DNA of 64,000 bases from Arthrobacter sp. S39 (GTDB taxonomy: Bacteria; Actinomycetota; Actinomycetes; Actinomycetales; Micrococcaceae). The notes beneath the pieces are model-generated. The model saw only the letters and a program-made list of their open reading frames with translations. It had not been told where the DNA came from and ran no database searches. Of the stretch, positions 33,815 through 43,096 are shown piece after piece (within the stretch, counting starts at the first letter, position 1; each line of letters begins with the position of its first letter). The stretch spans positions 1 to 64,000 of the forward strand of contig NZ_SIHX01000011.1 of assembly GCF_004320525.1 (NCBI RefSeq). Direction: 5' to 3'. Both the position numbers and the translations under genes were made by a program.

Positions 33815-36025
33815 TTACGCCCGGAGGATGACCAGCCTGGCACTGTTTTCTTCAGGCAGGGACACACTCAGGACTGCCTGCTGCCCAGGTCCGGCAGCGG
33901 GACCATCAGGCACACCGGGAGCTGCGGGCACAACGTCAACCGCACCCCACGCCGGGTACACCACGGTTGCCGCGGGGTTCGATCCCAGCCAGGCCGGCAG
34001 CGCGATGTCCTGCCGGGCGTCGCCCCCGCGCCGGTGGACCGCGATGGCGAGCGTGGTGCCGTCCAGCCGGGCACCCTGGGCGATCCAGTCATCGCGCCAG
34101 GCGGGTAGCCCGAGCGGGAAGCTGGGAACACTGGAGGAGATTTTGGACCGCAGGGACTTGTAGACGTCAAGGCCAGTACGGACCAGGTCCAGCTGCGCCG
34201 GTGTGAGCGTATGGATCCGTCCCGCCAGGTGGACGCGGGCCAGGATCGCACTGATGACGGAGAAGGCCAACTGCTCGTCGCCCATGGACCCTTCCACCGA
34301 CGCCCAGACACCGGACTGTTCCGGGGTGATGGCCAGCGGAGCCGCAGCCGAGATGGGCGGAGTCTTGGCGAAATCCTGCTGGTCGGTCAGCGACTGGATG
34401 GGGAAGACTGCTCCCGATGCGCCGTCCGTGCGGGAGCCGCCGGCGGCGCAGCCTTCAACGGTCAGTCCGGGGTGCCGGTCCATCACGGCGGACACCCACG
34501 CCAGGAAGGCGCGGTTGTGCTCGAGGAGGCCTGCGCCCACCGAACCGCCCAGTTCGGTCCCCGCACCGATGTCGATGTTGTAGTCCAGCTTGAGGTAGGC
34601 GAGGTCGAAATCGGCCATCAGCCGGTCAACCACCCCGTCAAGGTGGGCACGCGCCGCGGGGTGGCGGAGGTCCAGCTGGTATCGGCCCCATTCCCTGGTC
34701 CGTTCCCCATTGCGGGTGAAGAACGCGTCGGCGGGGAGCGACTCCGCGATGCGGCTGCGCACCCCCACCACTTCGGGTTCAAGCCAGAGGCCCGGTTTCA
34801 TGCCGGCGGCACGGATTTCACCGATGAGCCCCGCCAGGCCGCCGTCGGGAAAGCGTTTGACGGAGGGTTCCCACTCCCCCACGGAGTCCCACCATCCGCC
34901 GTTTTCGTCGTCGTACCAGCCGGCATCGATACAGAACACCTCGACGCCGAGGCCCGCGGCAGCCGCGATCAGTGGCCGTTCCCTGTCCGTGGTGGGGTCC
35001 GACATCAGGCAGTTGAGGAAGTCGTTATAGATCACGGGCAGTTCGGTGTTGTCCCGGTGCGGCCGCCGGATGCGGCGCCGGTAAGCGGTGAGTTCCGCGG
35101 CCACGGCGTCGATCCCTCCGGACGGAACCACTGCGACGGCGGCGGGCGCCGTCCGAAAGGTCTCCCCGGGTTCAAGGGTGAGTGCCCATTGGTGCTCTGC
35201 AGCCGTGGGACCGGAGACAGCGAGGTAGACGTCGTCGTACCGGTCCCCAAGTTCGTAGTGCCACGCACCGTTGTGCTCCACCTGCCATGCGGTCATGCTG
35301 CCCGTGGCCAGGTCCTCAAGTATCCCCATCGGCAGGTGCTCGGAAGTGGACCACGCCCCGGTACTGGTGGCCGTAATCCTATTCTTGGACCCGACCTGCC
35401 CGTACTCCACCATTCCGACGTTGTACAGCCCCCGCTCGGCGAGGGTGGAACGCCGCCACCGGAATTCCCCGGACCACGGGTTGGCTGCCTGCCACAGTCC
35501 CAGCTCTTCCTCCCAGTCCTGGCCGTGGCCCAGCCCGGACAGGACCAGCGAGGAGACATATTCAAGCCCGACGGCGGCACCCGCCGCCCGCAGCTCTGTC
35601 CAGGTCCGCAGCACGGAGGATCCGGCGGAAAGTTCGTAGTGGACGGCCACCTCGAGCCCGCTCAGGGTGTCCACGGCACGGAGTTCGAGCCGGCGGAGGC
35701 CGTTGGCCTCGGATTCCTGGACGCCGGTGAGTCGCAGCCGCTGCGCTGCACTGCCGTCCACGTGCCGCTTGCCGGCTGTGCCATGGCGGCCGTCCCCCGC
35801 GAGCGACAATTCCACTACCGGCAGGGATGACCGGCGTAGCGAGGCCACGTCGCTGGACGGGGTGTGGGCGTGGTGGACGATGAGCAGCCGCGGGGCGATG
35901 TCCACGCCGTGCAGAATATGCAGCTGCAGGCGGTCGTTGCCCCACACCAGCAGCTCCCCGCCGTCGGGCACTTCCGGAGTGGGCGGCTTGTCATCCAGCT
36001 CCGGGCTGAGGTGGGCAAGGGTCAT
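33815..36025 (-). CDS. GH36 alpha-galactosidase
   Basis: A 736-aa cytoplasmic protein. An N-terminal beta-supersandwich (WGNDRLQLHILHG onward) precedes the catalytic barrel. FCIDAGWYDDENGGWWDSVGEW and KPGLWLEPEVV are family signatures, the nucleophile is D481 in LKLDYN, and the acid/base is D534 in GGSRTDG. ATG 36025 is chosen for GGGAG 5 nt upstream; the frame remains open to 36217, through the operator. It hydrolyses terminal alpha-galactose from raffinose-type sugars or galactomannan fragments. It is divergent from the secreted lyase-like gene, with two operator copies in the gap. Confidence 0.9.
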   Translation of the reverse strand: MTLAHLSPELDDKPPTPEVPDGGELLVWGNDRLQLHILHGVDIAPRLLIVHHAHTPSSDVASLRRSSLPVVELSLAGDGRHGTAGKRHVDGSAAQRLRLTGVQESEANGLRRLELRAVDTLSGLEVAVHYELSAGSSVLRTWTELRAAGAAVGLEYVSSLVLSGLGHGQDWEEELGLWQAANPWSGEFRWRRSTLAERGLYNVGMVEYGQVGSKNRITATSTGAWSTSEHLPMGILEDLATGSMTAWQVEHNGAWHYELGDRYDDVYLAVSGPTAAEHQWALTLEPGETFRTAPAAVAVVPSGGIDAVAAELTAYRRRIRRPHRDNTELPVIYNDFLNCLMSDPTTDRERPLIAAAAGLGVEVFCIDAGWYDDENGGWWDSVGEWEPSVKRFPDGGLAGLIGEIRAAGMKPGLWLEPEVVGVRSRIAESLPADAFFTRNGERTREWGRYQLDLRHPAARAHLDGVVDRLMADFDLAYLKLDYNIDIGAGTELGGSVGAGLLEHNRAFLAWVSAVMDRHPGLTVEGCAAGGSRTDGASGAVFPIQSLTDQQDFAKTPPISAAAPLAITPEQSGVWASVEGSMGDEQLAFSVISAILARVHLAGRIHTLTPAQLDLVRTGLDVYKSLRSKISSSVPSFPLGLPAWRDDWIAQGARLDGTTLAIAVHRRGGDARQDIALPAWLGSNPAATVVYPAWGAVDVVPAAPGVPDGPAAGPGQQAVLSVSLPEENSARLVILRA

Positions 36026-36089
36026 GGTGGCTCCCGGTAATTCGCGGGCGGCGGTGTTGCCGCTCCGATCAGCAATGATCACTTCAACA

Positions 36090-36103
36090 GGATAACGTTT
36101 TCC
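36090..36103. promoter_or_regulatory. LacI-type operator GGATAACGTTTTCC (GH36 side)
   Basis: Identical over 14 bp to the site at 26427-26440. It lies 65 bp before the GH36 start in the divergent 179-bp gap. Confidence 0.65.
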
Positions 36104-36153
36104 TCCAATCTTGGCGAGAGGGTTGACTGGCCCGCCATCCTGGCCCAACATGA

Positions 36154-36167
36154 GGATAACGATTTCC
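36154..36167. promoter_or_regulatory. LacI-type operator GGATAACGATTTCC (lyase side)
   Basis: One base different from the 36090 copy and 64 bp away from it. It lies 38 bp before the start of the secreted lyase-like gene. Confidence 0.62.
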
Positions 36168-36204
36168 CACGCGGAAGCCGCCACCATTCGATCAAGGAGG
36201 ACGG

Positions 36205-39200
36205 ATGAGACAAACACCCGCAGTGAGACGCCCCCGAACGCTGGGGCTTGCCATAGCGATGGCCCTACTGCTTCAAACCCCTGCGTTGCCCTTCAATTCC
36301 CTGGCCAGCCCCGCATCCGCGGAGGAAGCGCCGCCGGTGACCATCACCGAAAGTGTCGACGCCGCCGGTTTCACCCACCCCGGCATCGGCGTCAGCGCCG
36401 CCAGCCTCCGCACTGCCCGGGACATGGTGAAAAACGGCACCGAGCCATGGAAGAGCTACTACGCGGCCATGGCCGAGACGCCATTTGCGGCCAGGGACTT
36501 CCGCACGTCCAACGCGGGCACGGCACCGGACCAGCCGGGAACCGCGGCCTTCAATTCCCAGGGCGTCCAGAGCAAGCTCATCCGTGACGCCTTCGGCGCC
36601 TACACGCAGGCGGTGCTGTATGTGGTCACCGGTGAACCTGTGTACCGGGAGAACGGGATGCGGGTCATCCGCACCTGGAGCAACATGGACCCCGCTCAGT
36701 ACGCCTACTACCCCGATGCGCACATCCACTCCGGGGTTCCGCTGTACCGGCTCGTGGCCGCGGCGGAGATCTTCCGGGCCACGAGCGTCCCAGCGGGATA
36801 TCCCGCCTACGACCTGGGGTGGAACGAACAGGACACGGCCAAGCTGAGCAGCAATGTCATCACGCCGATGACCGAAACCTTCCTGCACACCAACTGGCGC
36901 TACATGAACCAGCACGCCTTCCCGCTGACCGGCTCGATCGCCGGCTACATCTTCACTGGCAACCGGGACAGGTATGCCGAGGCAGTGGAGTGGTACACGG
37001 TTAATTCGGACACCACCCGGCCCGAGCAGAACGGCTCCATGGCGGCACTCTTCCCGCTCATCAAAGCGGACAATCCGCTCAACCCCTACGGCACGGACTT
37101 TGTCCAGCACCAGGAAATGGGCCGCGACCAGGCCCATGCCTGGGACGGGATCAGCGCCCACGGCATGCTGGCACGGTTCCTGGGGGTCCAGGGCACCCGG
37201 GTGGATCCCGCCGCGGGCACCATCTCCACGGCGGCCAACGCCGTCACGGCCTACGACTTCCTCGGCAAGCGCCTGCTTAAGGCCGCCAACTCCTTCACCG
37301 GCTACATGCTGGGCTACGACATCCCCTGGATCGACACCACGGGAGGCCCTGGACAGCTGTCCGAGGCCTACCGCGGCCGCACGTTCAACCCCATCGACGA
37401 GCTCTACTACGCCTACAAGTACCAGGGCGGCGTAGACGTGGAAAAGGAGGCCCCATACCTCGCCGAACTGCATGCCAAAGCCGACGGCCCCAAGTTCTTC
37501 TGGGGCACCAAGGCCTACAACTCGTGGGACAGCAACCCGGACTACGCCCCTGAATACTGGCTCTCGCTGCCCAAGGAAGTGGCAGGACAGACCCGGCCAA
37601 CGGCGGCAGAGGCCACAGTACAGCTGGAAACCCGCAGCTCGGCCACCGACGGCAAGCAACTGAAGGTCCGGACCGAGGGCGGACGCTCCTACGTCCAGGT
37701 GGATGCTACGGACAAGGGCCGCGCCATCGCCGTCCGCACGCTCATGTACGTGGGCCGCACCGGGTACAGCCCGGTCGGCGTATTGCTGCGGACCAACGGC
37801 CCGGCCACGCTGGCCATCGGCAAGGACCCCGCGACGCGGCTCACTATCCCCCTCACCAGCACGAACGGCGCCTGGCGCTACGTCACCTTCGACGTTGACG
37901 CCGAGAAGGTCAAGAGCCTCGGCGGCGAGAACCTGGCCTACTTCACGGTGACAGGGGCCAAGGGAACGATGGTCGACTTCGACCACGTCAACCTGGAGGC
38001 CAAAACCCAGCTGACCGTGCCGCGTTTCCCGGAAGACACCGCAACGCCCCTCATTGCCGTCGCCGGAGCCACCCTCACCCGGAGCCTCGCGGCAACGGAC
38101 GCCGGCGGAGAAGCCCTGCGCTACTCAACCGGCGCACTTCCCGCAGGTGCCGCCGTCGACCCTGCAACGGGCCAGCTCGCGTGGACACCCGCGGCCGGCG
38201 CGGCAGGCCGACACAGCATCCAGCTGTTTGCCGACGACGGAACCTCCATCGCCACCCGGCCCGCCACCATCATCGTCGCGGCAGACCGCGCCGCAGCACT
38301 CACGGAGGCCGAAAAGGGTTTTGATCCCAACGCCAAGTACGTCTCCGCATCACTGGCCGCCTTCACAACGGCGCGGGATGAGGCCCGGGCGGCCGCGGAC
38401 GGCGCCGATGATTCCAGTTTCCTGGACCTGGTGACCCGGCTCCAGGACGCGGTCAAGGGCCTGCAGCTCCTGACTCCGCGCCTGGCCTCGGACGGTTCCT
38501 TCGACTACCGCGGCCTGGCCACGGCTGCCCCGGCAACGATTGCGGCACGGAATCTCGTGGATGGTGACTTCAACACCACCACCGGCGACCTCAGGGCTCC
38601 GTTCACGTTCGACTTCGGCGAGGGATACCTGGTCACCGCCGGGGCTTTCGGCCTGCAGGCGCGCTACAACTTCGCCAACCGCTCCGAGGGAGCCAACGTC
38701 TACGGCTCACGTGACGGGCGGATGTGGACCCTGCTGACCGAACGCGAGACCACCAACACCACGGCGGCCGGCTTCGCACTGGAAACCATCCCCGTCCGGG
38801 CCGAGGTGCGCACTGAAGGCTTCCGGTACTTCAAGGTGCAGGTGGACCATCCAGGAGTTCCCACCGATCCCGCCTACCCGGGAATCTCGTCCTTCAGCGA
38901 GTTCCGGATCCACGGTGAGCGGGCCGAAGTGGCGAAGGCGGTTACCACAGTCACCATCGCCTCGTCCAACCCGGACCCTTCCCTGGCCCGGAACGGCGAC
39001 ACCGTCACCCTGGACATCGTGGCGGCGGAACCACTGGCCGAGGTCCAGGCTGTCATCGAGGGCGCCACGGCCACCGCCACGTCTACGGACGGCACGCACT
39101 GGCGTGCCCAGGCCGTCCTGCCCGGCGACGTCGGGTTCGGCCGGGACGTCCAGTTCGCTGTGGACTACCGGACGGCCTCCGGACGCCCCGGCTCAACGGT

Positions 39201-39672
39201 CACCGCAACCACGGACGGCTCGCGGCTGGCCCTGTGGAACAGCGCCATCACGCGCGTCCCGGTGGCACAGGACTGGGTGGATGCCTCCACAACCGCCTGG
39301 CCCGGCACGGGCACCACGCAGCAGCACGCCTGGCGCATGTTCGACCGGGACACGGCAACGTACACGGACGCCACCACACCGAACGGCTGGGTGAGCGTCA
39401 AACCGGCCGACGGGTCGCGGGTCGTGGCTGACATGGTGCGCATTTACCCGCGAGCCTCGCAGCTGCCCCGCGCCAACGGCACCTACCTGCAGGGTTCCAA
39501 CGACGGCGGCGCGACCTGGCAGACGTTCGCGACGGTCACGGGTGTCACGGCGGAGGCGTGGTACACCATCACCCTCCCCCAGCGGGCGGACTTCGCCCAG
39601 ATCAAGGTAACCGACGACCACGGCGGCCGCCTCAACCTGGCCGAAGTGGAACTGCTCCGCCGCGACGGCTAG
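36205..39672 (+). CDS. Large secreted alginate-lyase-like multidomain protein
   Basis: A 1155-aa protein with AAGGAGG upstream of ATG 36205 and a signal peptide ending near ASPASAEE. Residues about 50-440 show the alpha-helical toroid pattern of the alginate-lyase (PF05426) superfamily: FTHPGIGVSAASLRTARDMVKNGTEPWKSYYAAM, NWRYMNQHAFPLTGSIAGYIFTG, and FVQHQEMGRDQAHAWDG with candidate catalytic residues. Beta-sandwich, putative-Ig (LPAGAAVDPATGQLAWTP) and two discoidin/F5-8C-like modules (about 775-905 and 1020-1155) follow, likely for polysaccharide binding. Substrate unknown; its regulatory site ties it to the GH43/GH36 unit. Confidence 0.7.
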   Translation: MRQTPAVRRPRTLGLAIAMALLLQTPALPFNSLASPASAEEAPPVTITESVDAAGFTHPGIGVSAASLRTARDMVKNGTEPWKSYYAAMAETPFAARDFRTSNAGTAPDQPGTAAFNSQGVQSKLIRDAFGAYTQAVLYVVTGEPVYRENGMRVIRTWSNMDPAQYAYYPDAHIHSGVPLYRLVAAAEIFRATSVPAGYPAYDLGWNEQDTAKLSSNVITPMTETFLHTNWRYMNQHAFPLTGSIAGYIFTGNRDRYAEAVEWYTVNSDTTRPEQNGSMAALFPLIKADNPLNPYGTDFVQHQEMGRDQAHAWDGISAHGMLARFLGVQGTRVDPAAGTISTAANAVTAYDFLGKRLLKAANSFTGYMLGYDIPWIDTTGGPGQLSEAYRGRTFNPIDELYYAYKYQGGVDVEKEAPYLAELHAKADGPKFFWGTKAYNSWDSNPDYAPEYWLSLPKEVAGQTRPTAAEATVQLETRSSATDGKQLKVRTEGGRSYVQVDATDKGRAIAVRTLMYVGRTGYSPVGVLLRTNGPATLAIGKDPATRLTIPLTSTNGAWRYVTFDVDAEKVKSLGGENLAYFTVTGAKGTMVDFDHVNLEAKTQLTVPRFPEDTATPLIAVAGATLTRSLAATDAGGEALRYSTGALPAGAAVDPATGQLAWTPAAGAAGRHSIQLFADDGTSIATRPATIIVAADRAAALTEAEKGFDPNAKYVSASLAAFTTARDEARAAADGADDSSFLDLVTRLQDAVKGLQLLTPRLASDGSFDYRGLATAAPATIAARNLVDGDFNTTTGDLRAPFTFDFGEGYLVTAGAFGLQARYNFANRSEGANVYGSRDGRMWTLLTERETTNTTAAGFALETIPVRAEVRTEGFRYFKVQVDHPGVPTDPAYPGISSFSEFRIHGERAEVAKAVTTVTIASSNPDPSLARNGDTVTLDIVAAEPLAEVQAVIEGATATATSTDGTHWRAQAVLPGDVGFGRDVQFAVDYRTASGRPGSTVTATTDGSRLALWNSAITRVPVAQDWVDASTTAWPGTGTTQQHAWRMFDRDTATYTDATTPNGWVSVKPADGSRVVADMVRIYPRASQLPRANGTYLQGSNDGGATWQTFATVTGVTAEAWYTITLPQRADFAQIKVTDDHGGRLNLAEVELLRRDG

Positions 39673-39703
39673 CCACCTGCCTTCCCGCCACAGCGCAAAG
39701 CCA

Positions 39704-39734
39704 GGGGCGGCGGGGTTACCTGCCCCGCCGCCCC
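39704..39734. terminator. GC-rich intrinsic terminator hairpin
   Basis: A 12-bp perfect stem GGGGCGGCGGGG/CCCCGCCGCCCC with a 7-nt loop lies between the convergent lyase-like and LacI genes. There is no T-run, so efficiency is uncertain. Confidence 0.65.
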
Positions 39735-39742
39735 CAGGCCTG

Positions 39743-40744
39743 TCAGGCCGGGGCCGTTGATGCCCTGACCACCAGCTCCGGCGTCACAAGCTCCGTGCGG
39801 ACGTCCGCCGCGGGATCCTTCATGCGGTCCAGCAGGGCCTTCGCGGCCCCGGCCCCAACCTCTCCGTTCTTGCCGTCAATCGTGGTCAGGCGCAGCAGGT
39901 TGGCGGATGCCAGGGGCGAATTGTCGTAGCCGATCAGGGACAGGTCCTCCGGGATCCGCCGGCCGCGGTCGCGGGCCGCACCGGCCGCCCCGAGGGCCAT
40001 GGTGTCGTTGGCGGCAAAGATCGCGGTGAGCGTGGGATTTTCGTCCAGCAGGTGCAAGGCCGCCTGGTAGCCGTCGGACTCCGTCGTCTGCCCGTGGCCC
40101 CCGGCCATGAGCGTCCGCAGTCCGCGCCCGCGCATCTCGGCTTCATAGCCCTGGGCGCGGAGGCGGGCAGCCCCGCCGCCGCCGGTGATGTGCCCGATGG
40201 CGCGGTGGCCGAGGCCGGCCAGATGTTCGACGGCCAGGCGCCCGCCCAGCACGTCGTCGTTGGCCACCACGTCCGCGCCGGGAACGGCCAGGTCGCGGTT
40301 TCCGGCCACCACGGTAGGCACGTCGAGCCCGGGAAACATGTCCTCGGTGGGCTCGGTGGCAATCACGATGCCGTCCACGCGCAGGGAGATGAGCCCGTCC
40401 ACGGGGGTCCGGTCCAGGTGGGCGTTGAACGACGGGTCTGCCACCGCCACGCGGAAGCCCAGCGGCGCCAGCTGCTCGTGCAGCCCGGCCAGCAGTCCCA
40501 CAAACCACAGGTTCCGGTAATCATCCAGGACCACGCCGATGGTGCGCGACGTGTTGCCGGCCAGCGTCGCAGCCGCCCTGCTGGGGCGGTAGTTCAGCCG
40601 CTCGATCGCCTCTTCCACGGCTGCCCGCCGCGCCGGCGATACCCCCGGCGCGCCCCGAAGGACCAGCGAAACGAGGGACTTCGAGACGCCGGCTGCGGTG
40701 GCCACATCGTAGATATTCGGCCTTCTGCCTGCTTCCTGGGTCAT
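39743..40744 (-). CDS. LacI-family regulator
   Basis: A 333-aa protein: HTH NIYDVATAAGVSKSLVSLVLRGAPGVS, hinge LNYRPSRAAATLAG, and effector domain IGVVLDDYRNLWFVGLLAGLHEQL through LIGYDNSPLASANLLRLTTIDG. ATG 40744 is preferred; in-frame ATGs at 40762 and 40774 are alternatives. It is divergent from the dehydrogenase/isomerase operon. The palindrome TGGAGCGCTCCA in the gap is its likely operator. Confidence 0.87.
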   Translation of the reverse strand: MTQEAGRRPNIYDVATAAGVSKSLVSLVLRGAPGVSPARRAAVEEAIERLNYRPSRAAATLAGNTSRTIGVVLDDYRNLWFVGLLAGLHEQLAPLGFRVAVADPSFNAHLDRTPVDGLISLRVDGIVIATEPTEDMFPGLDVPTVVAGNRDLAVPGADVVANDDVLGGRLAVEHLAGLGHRAIGHITGGGGAARLRAQGYEAEMRGRGLRTLMAGGHGQTTESDGYQAALHLLDENPTLTAIFAANDTMALGAAGAARDRGRRIPEDLSLIGYDNSPLASANLLRLTTIDGKNGEVGAGAAKALLDRMKDPAADVRTELVTPELVVRASTAPA

Positions 40745-40782
40745 CCAGCCATTGTTACCCATCAGTGGGCACATTAGGGATA

Positions 40783-40828
40783 TTGACAGGACAAACTTCC
40801 GGGCCTATCGTTTTTGTGGAGCGCTCCA
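40783..40828 (+). promoter_or_regulatory. Promoter plus TGGAGCGCTCCA operator
   Basis: A consensus -35 TTGACA (40783-40788), a 17-bp spacer and -10 TATCGT (40806-40811) are followed by the perfect 12-bp palindrome TGGAGCGCTCCA (40817-40828) over the expected start site. Repression by the divergent LacI protein is the natural reading. Confidence 0.72.
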
Positions 40829-40892
40829 AATCACATCACCATGCGGCGGTTGAGCCGTTCAGCCTCGGCTGACTTTTCGAAGGAGAAAATCA

Positions 40893-42071
40893 ATGCCCAA
40901 GGAACTTGGCGTTGCAGTTATCGGGGCAGGCATGGCCGGCAAGGCACACGCCGCCGCCTACCGCACGGCCTCTGCCCTCTATAGCCCGGTGCTGCCCCCG
41001 GTGAAGCTGGTCTCGATCGGCGACGTGAACGCCGAATTCGGTTCCCTCGCCGCCCGCCGTTTCGGGTACGAGCGCAACGACACCTCCTGGCAGGCCATTG
41101 CAGAAGCCGACGACATCGACGTCGTGAGCGTTGTCATCGCCAACTCGCTGCACCGCGAGGTTGTCGAGGGACTGCTCGCCGCGGGCAAGCACGTCCTGTG
41201 CGAGAAGCCGCTGAGCGACTCCCTGGAAGACGCCCGCGCCATGGCCGACGCTGCCCGCAACGCGTCCAGCATCGCCCGGATCGGCTTCACCTTCCGCCGG
41301 ACCCCCGGCATCGCCTACATCCGCGACCTCATCCAGAACGGAACCCTCGGCAACGTCCTGCACTTCAGCGGCCGCTACTGGACCGACTACGGCTTCAGCC
41401 CCTCCGCCCCGATGAGCTGGCGCTACAAGGGCGGCCCCGGCTCCGGCGCCCTGGCCGACGTCGGATCCCACCTGGCGTACGTTTCCGAATTCCTGTGCGG
41501 CGACATCAAGTCCATCAGCGGCGGCCGCCTGACCACCGCGATCGACAAGCGGCCGCTGCCGCTGGGTGCCGTCATCGGACACGACCACGCTGCTGTCAGC
41601 GACTCGTTCGAGGCCGTCGAGAACGACGACTACGCGGCATTCAACGCAGAGTTCGCCAACGGTGCCGGAAGCTTCGAGGTTTCCCGGGTTGCCGCCGGAC
41701 ACGCCAACAGCCTGAACTTCGAAGTTTTCTGCGAGAACGGTGCGGCCAAGTTCGACCAGCGCCGCCCCGCCGAAATCCAGCTTTTCCTCAATGACGGTTC
41801 CGGCAACGAAAACGGCTACCGCCAGGTCATCCTCGGACCGGGACACCCGTACATTGCCGGCGGCCTCGCCATGGACGCCCCGGAAGTCGGCTTCGGCCAG
41901 AACGATGCCTTTGGCTACCAGGCCCGGGCGTTCCTCGAAGAGGTCGCAGGCCTGAGCGAAGCGGAATCCCTTCCGCGCTGCGCCAGCTTCGACGAAGGCG
42001 TCCGCAACATGGAACTGCTCGGTGCCGTCACCGAGTCCGCCCTCAACAACGGAAAGAAGGTCACGCTGTGA
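40893..42071 (+). CDS. Gfo/Idh/MocA-family oxidoreductase
   Basis: A 392-aa protein with an AAGGAGAA ribosome site. The N-terminal Rossmann loop is VAVIGAGMAGKAHAAAYR. HVLCEKPLSDSLEDARAM contains the family EKP motif, and a catalytic-histidine-type region (GGPGSGALADVGSHLAYVSEFLCG) follows. Members oxidise inositols, glucosides or sugar acids with NAD(P). It is the first gene of a two-gene operon with an isomerase, under a LacI operator. This arrangement is common in inositol-like or rare-sugar catabolism, but the substrate is not determinable here. Confidence 0.87.
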   Translation: MPKELGVAVIGAGMAGKAHAAAYRTASALYSPVLPPVKLVSIGDVNAEFGSLAARRFGYERNDTSWQAIAEADDIDVVSVVIANSLHREVVEGLLAAGKHVLCEKPLSDSLEDARAMADAARNASSIARIGFTFRRTPGIAYIRDLIQNGTLGNVLHFSGRYWTDYGFSPSAPMSWRYKGGPGSGALADVGSHLAYVSEFLCGDIKSISGGRLTTAIDKRPLPLGAVIGHDHAAVSDSFEAVENDDYAAFNAEFANGAGSFEVSRVAAGHANSLNFEVFCENGAAKFDQRRPAEIQLFLNDGSGNENGYRQVILGPGHPYIAGGLAMDAPEVGFGQNDAFGYQARAFLEEVAGLSEAESLPRCASFDEGVRNMELLGAVTESALNNGKKVTL

Positions 42072-43075
42072 AGCTCGGCGTCTACAACGCAATCCTGCAC
42101 GACCGCCCGCTCCCCGAGGCACTGAAGGTCATCGCAGACCTGGGCCTGACCGGGATCGAGATCAACACCGGCGGTTTCCTGCCCGCCGTGCACGTCCCCA
42201 CCTTCGATGAGATCCTCGAGTCCGACGCGGCCCGCGACGACTACCTCGGGATCTTCGAAGGCACCGGCGTCGCCATCGCCGGCCTGAACTGCAACGGCAA
42301 CCCGCTGCACCCCAACCGCGCCATCGGCGAGAAGCACGCCGAGGACATCCGCCGCTCCATCAGGCTGGCGCACCGCCTGGGCCAGAACCGCGTGGTCACC
42401 ATGTCCGGCCTGCCCGGCGGCGAGCCCGGCGCCACCACCGTCAACTGGGTGGTCAACGCCTGGAACTCGGCGGCACTGGACGTCCTCGACTACCAGTGGG
42501 GCGTGGCCGCGGAGTTCTGGAAGGAAACCGACCGCCTCGCCGCCGACCACGGCGTGAAGGTGGCCCTGGAACTGCACCCACAGAACATCGTCTTCAACAC
42601 CGCCGACGTCTACAAGCTCATAGAACTCACAGGCGCCACCCATGTGGGTGTTGAACTGGACGCCTCCCACCTGTTCTGGCAGCAGATGGACCCGGTGGCC
42701 GTGGTCCGGGAACTCGGCCCGCTCGTGTTCCAGGCGGCCGCGAAGGACGTCCGCGTGAACAAGGAGAACGCAGCACTCTACGGCGTCCTGGACAACAGCT
42801 TCCGTCGCCTATCTCCCGAGGAGAACCGGACCAACCTCGGCGGCGACGAGTGGGCCAACGAGTGGCCCAAGAACTCGGCGTGGGACTTCGTTGCCCTGGG
42901 CCGCGGCCATGACACGGCCTACTGGACCGAGTTCCTCCGGGCCCTGCACGAAGTGGACCCGGACATGCTGGTCAATATCGAACACGAGGACACCTCCCTC
43001 GGCCGGATCGAAGGCCTGCAGGTTGCAGCCAAGGTCCTGCGGGACGCCGACGCCGCGCTCACCGTTTCGGCCTAG
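42068..43075 (+). CDS. Sugar phosphate isomerase/epimerase (xylose isomerase-like TIM barrel)
   Basis: A 335-aa protein of the AP-endonuclease-2/IolE/YcjR class: LGVYNAILHDRPLPEALKVIADLGLTGIEINTGGF, GVKVALELHPQNIVFNTAD (metal-binding glutamate), HVGVELDASHLFWQQMD and LVNIEHEDTSLGR. Its GTG overlaps the dehydrogenase stop (GTGA). It probably isomerises or dehydrates the keto product of the partner dehydrogenase. Confidence 0.85.
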   Translation: MKLGVYNAILHDRPLPEALKVIADLGLTGIEINTGGFLPAVHVPTFDEILESDAARDDYLGIFEGTGVAIAGLNCNGNPLHPNRAIGEKHAEDIRRSIRLAHRLGQNRVVTMSGLPGGEPGATTVNWVVNAWNSAALDVLDYQWGVAAEFWKETDRLAADHGVKVALELHPQNIVFNTADVYKLIELTGATHVGVELDASHLFWQQMDPVAVVRELGPLVFQAAAKDVRVNKENAALYGVLDNSFRRLSPEENRTNLGGDEWANEWPKNSAWDFVALGRGHDTAYWTEFLRALHEVDPDMLVNIEHEDTSLGRIEGLQVAAKVLRDADAALTVSA

Positions 43076-43096
43076 GAAACCCACCAGGAAAATCGG

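Noticed and set aside
36265..37986. 573-aa open frame on the minus strand
   Set aside because: Antisense to the secreted lyase-like gene; no domain and no ribosome site.
36205..39672. Calling the protein a true alginate lyase
   Set aside because: Only the fold-level pattern is visible and no uronate catabolism genes are nearby, so a general lyase-like call is safer.
40890..42122. 410-aa open frame on the minus strand
   Set aside because: Mirror image of the Gfo/Idh/MocA gene, which has a strong promoter, ribosome site and family motifs.
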